The notes below the pieces were generated by a model. The model worked only from the letters and a program-made list of their open reading frames with translations. It was not told the DNA's origin and searched no databases. Made by a program: the position numbers and the translations under genes. From Cannabis sativa (lineage: Eukaryota; Streptophyta; Magnoliopsida; Rosales; Cannabaceae): a stretch of 64,000 nt of DNA. The stretch covers positions 34,157,686-34,221,685 of the forward strand of contig NC_083604.1 of NCBI RefSeq assembly GCF_029168945.1, read 5' to 3'. Of this stretch, positions 23,869 through 37,160 are shown piece by piece (positions within the stretch are counted from its first letter, which is position 1; every line of letters begins with the position of its first letter).

Positions 23869-26840
23869 AACTCCCACTTGCACTAATATAAAACAAAAAG
23901 TGCGTTTCAAATAATCTCAACACCTTGATATACAAATCAAGTGTAGTAGTAGTAAACTCCTCGTAATAGGATCTGAAAGGTTTAATTAACCACAACCTTT
24001 TTCTCCACCATTACTCTTCCTTAATCACAAAATTATTGATAATGTGAAATTCCTCTCTATATGTCTACTCTCTTGGGATACTGGATTCTATACCTTTGGT
24101 AACTACTTTTGGTTAATCAAGAAATTAACACTAGTAGTTAAGGCAATTTGGAATGGTGCCAATGATGTATAGAACTTTCCTTAGACTGAATAAGTACCTT
24201 TCCTGCAACTTTAACATTCAGTCCCTTCCTGGTAGACCTAGAGACTTCAGATAGGTTTTTACACTTCTCCAAAATCACTATTCCACCCCCAGAGTAACCA
24301 CCATCTTATCAAAAAGATTTTCTAGCACAAAGGTAAATTTCGAAATCTGATGTGGTGTAGTCTAAGAGTTTTAAACACACCCTTATAGACTAACATATAG
24401 TTCCTCTTCTTAATCTTAAGATTTACTTGATTGTCTTCTAATGTTCTTCTCCTGGATTAATCTGATACCTACTCATTACTCCCACTCAACAGCAGGTGTC
24501 TGGTCTAAGGCATACAAAAGCATATCTAAGACCTCTCACTGTTGATATAAGAAATTCTTTCATGGCTTTATCTTTTCTGGAATAGTTGAGACTTTTCCTT
24601 AGATAAATAAAATTTATGCCTAAGAAGTTGTGAAGCTTCTATAGATTGCCATTAGAAAGAAAATGCTTCAGCATTTTACTAAAGTAAGCTGCTTCCATTA
24701 GAGTAAGTAATTACCAGGTATACAACAAGCCATAGGTTTAGGTAAACTCAAACATATAATACTAGGAACAGGAAGTTTTGTTAAGTCCATTGAATGGACT
24801 TATAAATGAAAATTTCCTTTTATGCCCTTGTAATAGAAAACTTTAGGTTATTCCATGTGACTGGATTAAACTATAGTTCTTTTGGCTTTCTTCTTACTTT
24901 CTTATCTTGACAATCCATTACTTGTTTAAACTCACAATGGATTTTAATAACTAGTGTCTCCCAAGTCATAAGAAGGTGAGTTCCTAGAAACTCTTCCACT
25001 ACGACAAGGTACCGTGAATTATGTCTAAGAAAACTAAACGGTATTGGTCTCTTCGGTTGTGACAAGACAACAGAGGCAGTGGGATCATCATATGTCAAAT
25101 AAGATGATAGAACACTTTTGGAATCAAGAAATAAATATCTCCTTTATTTGCTACTTTATTTTCAAACTTAGTCATGGTCTTAGAAAAGTAGTATTTGTTT
25201 GAACAAACACTTTCTTATCTATTGACTATGGGATAGTCAACCCCTAATCACTTAGAATGGCTAACAAACCATGGTTAACAGTTCTAGCTTTTCTTAAGAT
25301 TTTGATTAGGTCATCCATGAATCTAGTAATGATTTACATTAAGTATACAACCATTACATCATTCTGAAATTGTATTACCATAGAAGGAATTAGGCAACGA
25401 CTAGTAACTAATCATCAACATGCAACTCGAAATATCTGTGGAGGTAAGTTTGGATATAATTCAAAAATCAATTTAATGATCTTTGAACTGCATATCTACT
25501 AACTATTTCTCCACCCCTATCAGTTCGCAAGATCTTTAACCACTTACCTTAAAGGTTTTAACCATTGCTAGAAATTAATGAAATTTTTCAAATATTTCAA
25601 ATTTCTTTGCATAAGGTATAATCTAGAGTTATCGTTTTAAGAATGCAACGAAAAACTTATATCCACCCCTGAATGTACATCCATCTGCGAATGAGATGAA
25701 CTACTTTCAGTGGACATAGGCATATTAACTCTTTGCAGAGATTGATCTTGTCAAATCCACTATGAACAAGATACAAATGCCACAGATTAAAAAAAATGTG
25801 GTAGTGTTTTTTGATGACTTAGGTTTAGTTACATCAAAGAGTTCTTAGAATACTGCAAGTGGATCCTGGTCACAGAATACCTAACTCATATTCCATACAG
25901 TTTTAATCCATTAATAGAAGATGGATATTAAACACTTGAGAAAGTGTAACTGTATTGTATTCTCGAATTAGAAATATAAGAAAATTTCTATTTGGAATCT
26001 AAAATTAAAGTCAAAGACTTAAATTTATACGAAATATTATGAGTAATTCTATCTTGGACCACCACTACTAATTTAACTCTAAGTCTGATTTGCCCATACA
26101 AGTAGGAGATTTCTAAGATTGAGGATTTATATCAATTGGGAATAGAATTTCGGGATTATAATCATATGCGTCATTTAATTTCTTAAGAGAAAATATGGAA
26201 TGACATGAAATGATTTATAGACCATTCATCCAATGATATGTTATTGAGCTAATTCGAAATGAATAAGCTAAGAGGAATTAGGATAATTTCGTTTAAAATA
26301 AGAATCCAACGATGCTTCGATTAGCGAAAGTCAAAGTAATCTTATTTATACACTCTTCTTGTTTCATATCGTAAAAATACTAGTCTAAGGTGTCATCAAT
26401 TGATGAACAGCTAGATGTCGCATATACAATATTTATCTTTCGAGATCTAACACTATTATGTATGTCTAATGGTGAAAATCCACTAGGGATTTATCTCATT
26501 AGATAAACAAGCCAAGTTAGACCAACAATGAAGATTCGAAATTAAACTACAACTTAATAATAGAAAAGAACATGGTCCAATATAAATTCATACTCAATTC
26601 AGAAATTATAAACACATAGCAAGTAGGAATGACAAGTGAAAATACTAAAACTTACAATCATAATAATTTCCAAGGTTTTTCAACAAACAAATACAGTGTC
26701 CCGTTTAGGCAATAGTCAAAGCATCATCCATTGAATAGAGTTGTCAGCTCATCTAAAATGATAACCATTCTAGCAACCTTTTATTCTATCAAGATTGGAA
26801 TTCAGCGTTGTCCCGTTTAGGCGAGAGTCAAGGCAATTCT
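23869..26840 (-). pseudogene. Decayed internal region of copia C
   Basis: Minus-strand copia internal DNA without a usable frame. RNase H/RT-like landmarks occur near 24270-24560. A linker-like frame lies at 24871-25098. An integrase landmark (CTCCACCCCTATCAGTTCGCAAG) lies near 25512. From about 26590 to 26840 it is the conserved copia leader, including two copies of the TGTCCCGTTTAGGC repeat. It stops at the 5' LTR of copia D. The bases ATTCT at 26836-26840 should be the left target duplication of D. The stretch 26240-26580 is low-complexity, unrecognised copia-derived sequence. Confidence 0.82.
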
Positions 26841-28747
26841 TGTTGGGTTTTATGCCCTAAATAAAACTCTTACAATTTGATTAGTTATCAATATAAGAAA
26901 TTTGAAGTGATTGATGTTTGCATGAATTTTACATGCTAATGGTTTAATATGTTTAATATGTTTATTACATTCATACACACAAAATCAGTTAAATCTAGAT
27001 CATATGTTTATTCACAATTACAGTATCGTCAACACAGTGGAATGTGATTGTGATCATATGTATCAAAAGTATTGGTCCCTGTTTCATCAGTGTTATTGGA
27101 TTTACAGTAATGTGATAATCAGCGATGATGTGTACTTACACTTGGAGTAAGTGTTATGTTCTTTCCAGGACATTAGTAAAGTATACTAGTTTCGAATGTA
27201 TGGAGTATACATTGGACTGGACCGATATTGCAACTAAGTTAAGATATTACAAACTTACCGTTATACATATCTTTCCAAGTCAATATCAGTAGTTGATCTT
27301 AAGATTTAAAGAATCTAAATCCTGATATGCTTGGGCTCAACTCAGGAGTGCTATTCATGTTCTTTGATTTATTAGTTAAGCCTACTTTTGGGTCAGGGTG
27401 ATACGTATATTTTGGGAACATGATAGTATGATTGAGTGGGAGTGCTGAACATAAATATGGAATCTATAGCTTCTACTGGTGTATAGAAGTCAAGTGATGA
27501 TTCCCTTCGAGCTTAGCAAATAGAAGTAAATGGATGAGCTCTTGTTTAACTGACTAATTATTAGATCACTAAACACCATTTACAAGTAGCTAAGTGTTTT
27601 AAGGGGCAAAATACATTGAGGGGTGAGAACGGTAAAGAAATCCCATCTCGATGTAGATCATCTATATAGAGGATCTTTAAATCACAATAAGATTATAACA
27701 ATGGTTAAATGAGATATTATATTGATATCGTGGAACATACAATATGCTCTATATAAGTCTGAGAGTGCAATTCTAAGTTCTAAGAGTGGATTCAACGAAG
27801 AATTAATAAGTAGGAATTTACTTGGTAAATTTGGTTCACTTATTGGAAGCTCAGCATATAGATCCATGGTCCCCATTCTAGTTGAGAACATTCTGCATGT
27901 AAGACTCATTAATTGATTCGTGATTGATCAATTATAATTCTAAAGTTAGACTATGTCTAATTTTATGAATTTTCACTAAGCAGGGGTGAAATTGTAAAGA
28001 AAAGAGTTTCTAGGTTTATTTATTTATTAATAGACTTTATATGTCTAATTAATAATTAAATTAAATGACAATATTATTTAATAATCTATTTTAGTTATTA
28101 AATAATTAGTTTTGGCATTTAAAAGGTTAGAATTAGAAAATTGGCGTTTTTGAGAAAATAGAGATAAAATTTGATAAAACTGTAAAATCAAGTGAGGCCC
28201 AATACTACACCATGGCCGGCCACTTAAATAGGTTTTTGAAATTAATATTTTCATTATTTAAATGCCAAATAAATCCTAACCTTAACCTAGTAGTTGCCTA
28301 TAAATAGAAAGTGATGGCTCAGTCACATAACATGCTTTCATTAGTAATCTGACAGAAATTTCTCTCTTCAGAAAAACTGAGCCTTCCCCACTTTCTATAC
28401 CTGGCCAAAATCATCCCTCTCTTTTCCCTTCATCAATTTCGTGACCCTAGTGAAAGAGTGAGTGCCCACACACAGCAAGCAGTAACTCAATCATAGATTG
28501 GAAGACTATGAAGGATCAAACTTGAAGAAGAAGGACATTCGAGCTCAGATCTTGATTATACTCTACTACAGAAAGGATACAAGAGTTAGAGATCTGAGTG
28601 GAATGAGACATTAATTCCGCTGCATCAATGTAAGGTTTTCTTAACTTTATATGTGTTTAATTTATCGTTTTAGAAAGTTCATATTTAGGATGTTTAAACA
28701 ACATACTTGTGAGTATATCTAAGATCCTGGTAAAATAATTTCCAACA
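26841..28747 (+). repeat. Copia D 5' LTR
   Basis: This 1,907-bp LTR reads TGTTGGGTTTTATGCCC to TTTCCAACA, the reverse orientation of the other complete copies in the window. Just beyond it is ACTGGTATCAGAGCCATGG, the primer site. The first 460 bp match 58593-59055 with few differences. Confidence 0.95.
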
Positions 28748-28749
28748 AC

Positions 28750-28762
28750 TGGTATCAGAGCC
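28750..28762 (+). promoter_or_regulatory. Copia D primer binding site, tRNA-iMet
   Basis: TGGTATCAGAGCC lies two bases after the LTR and is complementary to the 3' end of plant initiator methionine tRNA. It is the reverse-transcription start site and fixes the plus orientation of the element. Confidence 0.95.
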
Positions 28763-31700
28763 ATGGTAATTGATTTACTTACATGAAATTTGGACTTTAA
28801 AACGATTGTTTGTTTGTTTTTGGATGGTATCATGTTGTATTGAGTGTTATTTGATGATTGATTGATGTTTGTAAATATTCGTGAAAAATAATTGCGATTC
28901 TGTTTCTGGAATTATTTTTATTGGATAGTTTGGAAAAAATTAAGCAAGTTAGCCTTTTACAGAACTCAATTTCGATTTTATTTGAATTAGTTATGATTTT
29001 TTGAAGATTCGAAAAAATCGGAGTTGTGCTGAAATTTTCCTGCGATCGCGAAAACTGTCCGTACAGCTCACAATTTTTTCGTTTTTCTTCGATTTTTCAT
29101 GCTTTTTCATGGAATTAACTTCCGATTTTTTGTATAGTTTTGTATATATACTATTACTATTCCTAATTCAATTCTAATTATCATTATGAATTAATTTAAT
29201 ATTTTTTTAATTTAATACAAGATATTAGTGTAATTTGAATTTGAATAGAATTAGTATCTATCTTCTTGCTTAAAAATCTATCTTATTTTTAAATTTGATT
29301 ATATCTTATCTTATTTTTTAAAATTTAAGGTCAGATTTTATATATTTTTTTTAAAAATCTAATATTTTTTAGATATTTTGACCTTATTTAAATTTAAAAT
29401 AAAATAATTATAATCATGTAATTTTAAATAGATGTAAGATATTTTGCTAACTTTTAAATTTTGTTATTTTATTTATTTAAATTAAATTTAAAATCTGAAA
29501 AAGATATTGAACTTATCTTTTCTAATTTTTATTTATAAAATATCATTTAAATTTTAAAAGTAGTTAGCAAATTTTGAAATCATATTTAGGTTTGTTGAAA
29601 CCTAATTTTTCATAATTGTAGGTTTAATTTTTATATTTTTTTTAATAATTTCGAATTTAAATTAATAATTTTTTTTTAAAATTTCGAAAATAAATATTAT
29701 TTTATTTTATTTTTTTATTTTCGAAAATTAAATTATTTTTTAATTAATTTTTTTTTAATTATTAATTTCGAAATTTATTTATTTAAAATTAAATAAATCC
29801 TACTTCCAACTATCCAGCTAACCTTGTTGCAGGAGTATGTGGTTTTAGCTTGTGTGTAAGTTTTTAAAACCTATTATTACTTGATTGCAAATAGCCATGG
29901 TTACTTTTTGCCAGATCTAATGATCTGATGGCTCCCTTGGTCAAGTTAATAATTTGTAATAGGTAAATTTTACAATCTTCTTTCATCTGTGTATGACCTA
30001 GCAACATGATAGGATCCATCCAAAGTGTGCCTGTGTGAGCCTATATGTTTATTTTGTTTTAATATAGATACATATAGGTTGTTGCTAAATAAAATGTCAC
30101 ACCATGATAGATTTTATTTAGGTCCATTTAGTTATTGGACCTATTCAATTAATAACAGTTATTTATTTTAAGGTTAAATTCCTCTCTTTTGGGCCTTGTG
30201 TGAGAGTTGGGAGCCATAGAAGTGGGTACGACATACTGAACCCAGCACCCCCTCACATGAACTACCCCAATTGTGAAGGCCCATTTGCCTGATTTGAATG
30301 ACTGTACTAGGTTAATTATATTAGTTTGACCTAATAAAATTGAATTAGCAACATAATTAACTTTTAAAATATATGAAATTCATTTTCATTTTAATATTTT
30401 AAAGTTAATTTTAAGAAAAACACTTTTAGTTTTAGATATTATTTCTAGACAAACTATTTCTATTTTTCTTGTATTTAATTAAATATAGAATTTTAACTAA
30501 GTAGATTCCTTCTGGAGTTTGTTTAATTAAATATTCATATTTAAGTTATAAATTAGTTGTATCAACTGATTTTTTTTATCTAACTTAAATTTGAATATTT
30601 GATTTAAATTTTAAATCAAGTTGAGGAATCCTAGACATTAGTTATTAAAGATTCTTAAGATATTTTTTAAGTTAATATCTTTTCGAATATTAACTTAAAA
30701 TGGAATATTTTAGATATTTTTTAGGTTAATATCTTTTCGAATATTAACTTAAAAAGATATCTTCAAATTAAGTGGTTACAACTTAATTTTTGATATTTAA
30801 TTAAATCTAAATTTGAAATTATTTAAGTTTTAGATTTTTTCTATCTAACTTAAATTAGATATTTTTCAAATTTTTTTGAAAAGATACTTAGTCAAATAAG
30901 ATATTTTCTAGATAGTAATTTCTAGACTACTTATTATTTCTAATATTTAAATAGGAAAATATTATACTTTGTGAAATTAATTATTTAAATAATTAATTTT
31001 GGTACAATTTTATTAAGTATATTTTTCCTAGTATTAAATAGAAATTAATAATTAAGCCTTCCCTACACTTAATTATTATTTCTTGAATTTAATACATTTA
31101 ATTAACTTGAAAAATCTAAATATCTAAGTTGATTTTCATCATGATACTTAAATATTTATTGATTTTTCATGACACTTAATTAAATAGAAAATTATTTTTA
31201 GGTTGAAATTTAATTTTTCAACTTAAATTTAAATAATTTTCAATATATATTTTTTTCTTTATTTTATTAATCAATTTCGAAATTTGCATTTTAATTATGC
31301 AATATTTTCGAATTTTTTTTTGAAAATAGATTGAGTTGTAAATTAATTATTTATTTTTAATTAATTCTTGGACCAACTACAATCAATGATTTTTTCATTC
31401 AATTGATTAATTTAAAATAAATGAATTTAAAATATATATATATATATAATATTAGAAATTGAATTAATTAGTCAAAAGAAAAACTAGATAGGTGATATTT
31501 TTGCTTGAAGTATTTCTTTTCAATTTTCGAAAATTGTATAGTTTTTATACTTAATTTTTGAACTCAATAAATATATTCTCAAAGGAAATTTTTAAGTTGC
31601 TAATTATTTAATTTAATTCAACTTAAATTAATTTCCTTAATATTTATATTTAAAATTATTACTAAGATGGAAATAATTAATTTTATTTCAATCACCATCT

Positions 31701-31850
31701 AAGTATAATCTTATAAATATTATATTAAATTCTTATTTTTGAATTTCAATTCTAAATTTCGAGTTTAATGAGAATTTATTTATTAGAATAATAAAGAAAA
31801 TACATTTTAAAGAATGAGCTTTATTATTATTAAGATATTCGATCTCCATT
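28763..31850 (+). promoter_or_regulatory. Very AT-rich copia D leader
   Basis: About 3 kb of A/T-dominated DNA without coding potential lies between the primer site and the conserved pre-gag leader. It contains the GC-rich palindromic patch at 29040-29066, an AG|GAGTATGTGG...GTGT|GTAAGT exon-like island near 29832-29852, and a more conserved island at about 30190-30310. All three have counterparts in copia E (about 53930-55040, reversed). The base composition and flanking TTTGTAG near gag are compatible with an intron, which is inference. Confidence 0.7.
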
Positions 31851-32361
31851 GTGGGTTTTACACCGCGTTTGTTTTAGTGAGTAATCCTCCCAAATGGAGG
31901 AACGTTCATTAGCAATTTCGCACCGTTTAATCTCGCATGATAAGTGGTTTGTAAGTGTTTTATATGGTATAGATCACCCTAATGGTGGCGACCATATCTG
32001 ACTTGCAAATTGCGAAACAATGGTAGAAGCTCATAAGATAGAATAGCCTTGACTCTCGCCTAAACGGGACAACGCTGGATTCCAATCTTGATCGAATCAA
32101 AAGGTTGCTAGAATGTCTAACATTTTAGATGAGCTGACAACTCTATTCAATGGATGGTAGCTTTGACTCTCGCCTAAACGGGACACTGATATCAGTTTGT
32201 TGAAAAACCTTGGAAATTATTTAGGATTGAATTTTTTAAGTATTTTCTCATATCATTCCTACTTGCTATGTGCTTATAATTTCTGAATTGATTTTGTGTT
32301 AAACCATTATTAATTTCTATTTGTTGATTTCTATTATTTTGTAGTATCCTGTTTTGTCAAA
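31851..32361 (+). promoter_or_regulatory. Conserved copia pre-gag leader with 23-bp direct repeat
   Basis: The sequence becomes GC-richer and is well conserved with copia E (52727-53110, reversed) and copia C (26650-26840). A 23-bp sequence starting TTGACTCTCGCCTAAACG occurs at 32049-32071 and 32163-32185. In E the same pair lies at 52761-52783 and 52873-52895. Its strong conservation in non-coding DNA points to a role of the RNA, for example packaging or dimerisation. The role is inference. A TTTTGTAG acceptor-like site lies about 18 bases before the gag ATG. Confidence 0.8.
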
Positions 32362-33228
32362 ATGAATCCCATGTTATCACTGTTGACTGAAAATAAGCTG
32401 AATGGATCTAACTTCAATAAATGGAATGAGAACATTAATATTGCTCTCATAGGAGAAAGTGCCTTGTTTGTTTTAACTGAGCCGTCACCTGAAGTGCCTG
32501 GGGACAATGCTTCCAAAGCTGTGAAAGAAAAGTATGAGCGTTGGCAGAAAGCAAATGACAAAGCTCTATACTTTATGCTTTCTAGTATGGTTGACACCCT
32601 CAAAACTCGGTTTTCTAAAATTGAGAAGGCTGGTGAAGTTATGACGAAGTTAAATGAGCTATTCGGTAAGGCATCACTTCAGTCACGCTTTGACGCGACT
32701 AAGAAGTACATTAATGCACGGATGGAACCTCATCAAAACGTGCGTGACCATGTTCTCCTCATGTCCAGTTATTTCCAAGAAGCCCAGGATCATGGTGCTG
32801 AAATGGACCGTGCTACTTAAGTTAGTCTTATCTTGAATAGCCTGACTCCAACATTTCTACCATACACATCAAATTATGTCATGAATAAGAAGGAAATTGA
32901 CTTTCATGAATTAGTCAATGACCTTCAAACTTATGAAAATTTGATTGGAGGACCCAAGAAGAAAGGGAGTAAACCTCATAATCTTGGGAATGGTAATGGG
33001 ACGATAAAACCTGAAGCAAATGTTGCCTCTGCTTCAAAGCCCAAATCGAAGAGGAAGTGGAACAACACCAAGAAGCGAACTAAAGCCATGAAGAATAAAA
33101 AGGCTGCTCCTTCTGGTGATGCTACACTTAAAGGAAAGTGTTTCTACTGCAATGAGAAAGGTCATTGGAAACCCCAGTGTCCTAAACTTCTTGCAAAGAA
33201 ACAAGGTATTTCCATTTATAAACTTTAA
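32362..33228 (+). pseudogene. Copia D gag with one TAA
   Basis: The frame starts at ATG 32362 and encodes a copia gag: an N-terminal part with LTENKLNGSNFNKWNENI, a middle part with INARMEPHQNVRDHVLLM, a lysine-rich linker, and a CCHC knuckle CFYCNEKGHWKPQC at residues 260-273. A TAA at 32818-32820 (codon 153) breaks it, and the same frame continues afterwards. The frame ends 16 residues into the knuckle tail with a TAA at 33226. No protease follows, unlike ordinary copia polyproteins. This gag differs clearly from the gag of copia E, although the leaders are homologous. Confidence 0.9.
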
Positions 33229-33684
33229 GAGTTTTAGTGAATCATTATCCAATTGGATTTATGATTCTGGACTAACTTTGTTTATTTGTTTTCTTCTTCT
33301 TATAGGCCAAGCTACTTGAACTCAGACGAGTTGGATCAGCAAGCTGGACCAAGGGTGAAATCGTCCAGATGAAGATGAAGCTCTTCAATTTTTTTGAATT
33401 AATTGTTTTAGTTTAAAGACAATTTGGATTTCAAATTTTAGTTTGGGATATTTATCCCTTTTTTTCTCATATTGTTGCAATATTATTTTTAATATTAATA
33501 AAGTTTTATTTTCGAAATTCACTATTGCAATTTATGAGATTGAGCTTCATTTAATTTTATCTTCATCAATTATTACCACATTATATTTGTATGTTTGTAT
33601 GTGTAAGTGTTTTTATTATTGATGCAAATTCTATAATATTTACAACTCTTCATAGAGTTATATTATATAAACACTAGAAATTAT
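33206..33684 (+). other. Intron-like and polyA-like 3' segment after gag
   Basis: ACAAG|GTATTT at 33205/33206 and TTCTTATAG|GCC at 33305/33306 bound a U-rich 100-base interval with plant-intron character. The downstream segment is less A/T-rich at first, then holds AATAAA at 33497-33502. Splicing would end gag after a few more residues. No pol is present. The segment ends at the copia E insertion, and ATTAT at 33680-33684 is the left TSD of E. Confidence 0.55.
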
Positions 33685-35578
33685 TGTTGGAAATTATTTT
33701 ACCAGGATCTTAGATCTACTCACAAGTATGTTTATTAACATCCTAAATAAGAACTTTCTAAGACGATAAATTAAACACATATAAAGTTCAAGAAACCTTA
33801 CATTGGGTGCAGCGGAATATAATGACTCCTTCCGTTCAGATCTCTAACCCTTGATTCCTTTCTGTAGCAGAGTATTATCAAGATCTGAACCTGGATCTCT
33901 TTCTCTGAATCCTTGATGCTGAATCTCCTTTGCTGATGATCTTTCTTCACGATCTTCCTCACTATGATTGAGGTATTGCTTGATGTGTGTGGGCAATACT
34001 CTAATCACTAAAGTAATTTCGAATTTCAAAGGAAGAAGGAAGAGAGAGAGTGGCGGCTAGAGAAAAGAGAGAGGAGGCTCAGGTTTTTCTGATTCAGAAA
34101 GTGTGTTTTTCCTGAAGCCTTCACTATCTATTTATAGCATTCCACTAGGGTTAGATTTGAATTATATGGCATTAAAATAATGAAAAAATCAATTTAAAAA
34201 GCTACAATAGGTGGCCGGCCCTGGCTAGGTGGACTGGGCCTTGATTTTTGCAATTTTGCAATTTTAACACCTTTTGTATCTGATTTTCTCAAAAATGCCA
34301 ATTTCCTAATTCAATCATTTAAATGCCAATTCTAACTATTTAATAACTATAAATAATTATTAAATAATATTATCATTTATCATATATATTAATTGAACCA
34401 TACAAAGTATCATAATTAACAAATATGCCCCTATTAACTCTTTCTTTACAATTTCGACCTTACTTAGTGAAAATTTCACAAATAGACATAGTCTAATTCG
34501 TGAATTATAATTGATTAATCAAAACCAATTACATGAGTCTTACAAACAATATTATCTCAACTAGTGGGGGGACCATGGGTCTATATAACCGAGCTTCCAA
34601 TAAGTAGATCAAGAATTTAGCACTAAAATTCACTAACTTATTAATTCTTCGTTGAATCCACGCATAGAACTTAGAATTGCACTCTCAGTATATAGAATGC
34701 TCTATATGTTCCACCATATAGACACATCATTAGTTATCCATTGTTATAATCCTAATGTGATCAATGATCCTCTATATGAATGATCTACACAGTAAAGGGA
34801 TTAAATTACCGTAACACCCTACTATGTATTTTATCCTTAAAACACTTGACCCCGTATAAATGATATTTCAGCTTATGTGAAATGAGATCTCCACCATTTA
34901 TTTTCGTTTGGTCAAGCTCGAAGGAAATCATCCTTTGCTTACTATTTGCCAGATAGAAGCTATAGATTCCATGTTTATGCTAGCGCTCCCACTCAATTGC
35001 ACTACCGCGTTCCCAAAATGTACGTATCACCCTGACCTAAAAGTAGGCTTAACTAACAAATCAAAGAACACGAATAGCCTTTCAAGATTGAGCCTAATCA
35101 TAACAGGATTAAGATCATTTGATCTAGGATCAACTTGGCGATATTGACTTAAAAAGATTTTACGGTAAGTTTAATTAAATCTAAGTCAAAGTTCAATATC
35201 GGTCCCTTCCGATGCATACTCCATGCATCCAACCTGAGCTTTACTTTAACCAATGTTCTGGAAAGAACATAGTATTTCTCCAAATACAAGTAAACTCTTG
35301 TTGTAGATTATCATATCAGTAAAACCCTGTGCGTGATAAATCTAGAAAACTTTATTCACATAGTCATGTTTACTTTCCAATGTGATGACAGCACAATAAA
35401 CATGATCAAGTATGTGAAAAGGGTTTAAGATGAATTTATAAATCAATTAGACAATCAATTGATAAAGTGAGCCAAAACATACACAAATGAATGAAAAATA
35501 CTTCTATTTCTTTATTGATGTTGAATAAAAAAAAAATTACATTGAAATGGAGTTTTATTTAGGGCATAAAACCTAACA
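33685..35578 (-). repeat. Copia E 3' LTR
   Basis: Starts TGTTGGAAATT and ends AAACCTAACA. It is followed by AACTCCCACTTGCAC (35579-35593), whose complement is the purine-rich primer of plus-strand synthesis. It is the same length as the 5' LTR. Confidence 0.96.
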
Positions 35579-35607
35579 AACTCCCACTTGCACTAATATA
35601 AAACTAA

Positions 35608-37160
35608 TTAGTACATATCAATTAATCCTAAATTCTGACGGTGCTTTTCAAAGGCTATCACGGCCAAGACTTTGGTAAATGGATCAGCTAGGTTGTCCTC
35701 TGTGTCAACTTTCTCAACTAGTACGTCCCCTCTTGCCACGTATTCTCTGATAATGTGATACTTCCTTTCAATGTGTTTGCTTCTCTTGTGGCTTCGAGGT
35801 TCTTTGCTGTTTGCTATTGCTCCATTGTTATCACAGAGTAGTACCAGAGGCTTTTCCATTCCAGGAATAACTCCTATGCTAGTGAAGAACTTTCTTAGCC
35901 AGACAAGCTCTTTTGCAGCTTCGGCTGCTGCTATGTATTCAGCTTCCATAGTTGAGTTCGATATCGCGGTTTGTTTAGCACTTCTCCAAACCACTGCTCC
36001 ACCCCCAAGAGTAAACACCATCCCAGATGTTGATTTCCTGTCTTCAAGACTTGCCTGGAAATCTGAATCAGTGTAGCCTATGGGATTTAAAGCACCACCG
36101 TTGTAGACTAACACAAGATTCCTTGTACTCTTTAAGTATTTCAGAATATACTTAACTGCATTCCAATGTTCTTGTCCTGGATTAGACTGATACCTGCTCA
36201 CGATTCCAACTGCATAACAGATGTCAGGTCTAGTGCATAACATTGCATACATTAGACTTCCAACTGTAGAGGCATAGGGAATTTTCGCCATGTCCTCTAT
36301 CTCTTGAGGATCAGTCGGAGACTGTTCCTTAGATAAACGAATACCATATCTAGAAGGCATGTTTGCCCCATTGGTGTTGCTCATGGAGAATCTCTCTAAG
36401 ACTTTGTCTATGTAGGTCGTTTGAGAGAGAGCAAGAGATATGTTCTTCCAGTTTCTTATAATCTGAATACCAAGAACATAGGCTGCTTCACCCAAATCTT
36501 TCATATCGAATTGAGTGTTGAGCCATTCCTTAATGTGAGTCATTTTCTTGACATTGTTTCCAATGATCAAAATGTCATCAACATAAAGGACCAGGAATAC
36601 TACTATTTGGTCTTCCTTGAGTTGGTAAACACAAGGTTCATCTTCATTCTGAAGAAAGCCGTAGGTTTTGATGATTTCATCAAACCTCTTGTTCCATGAG
36701 CGAGAAGCTTGCTTAAGTCCATAGATAGACCTGTTTAACTTGCAAACTTTCTTTTCTTGCCCAGGAAGAACATAACCTTCTGGTTGCTCCATATAGATGG
36801 TTTCTTCAAGTACCCCATTAAGGAAGGCAGTCTTGACATCCATTTGCCAGATTTCATAATCGAAAGCAGCAGCTATGGAGAGAAGAATTCGGATGGATTT
36901 GAGCATGGCAGCAGGACTAAAAGTTTCTTCATAGTCCACGCCTTCTCTTTGGGTATAACCCTTGGCTACAAGTCTAGCTTTGAAAGTTTCGACTTCGCCT
37001 CCAGCTCCTCTTTTCTTCTTTTCTTCTTGTAAACCCACTTGCATCCTATCGGATGATAGTCGTCAGGTGCGTCTACATATTCCCAGACTTTATTCTTTTT
37101 CATGGAATCCATTTCTGAATCCATGCCGGCTGACCATCGTTTCTGTTGCGGACTAGCCAT
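35608..37160 (-). pseudogene. Copia E reverse transcriptase and RNase H
   Basis: The long frame 35608-37044 holds FKARLVAKGYTQREGVDYEE, AFLNGVLEETIYMEQPEGY, the catalytic YVDDILIIG box, and a copia RNase H with DRKSTSGMVFTLGGG and TMEAEYIAAAEAAKELVWL. It ends normally at 35608. The upstream part (36966-37160) carries the linker and the first RT motif GCKWVYKKK, but in a different frame. The shift lies in the purine run around 37010-37030 and looks like slippage. RT and RNase H core motifs are intact, so only joining to the integrase is broken. Confidence 0.92.

Noticed and set aside
26240..26580. A possible separate element or host exon
   Set aside because: No frame, terminal repeat or target duplication is visible; it is most likely degraded copia DNA.
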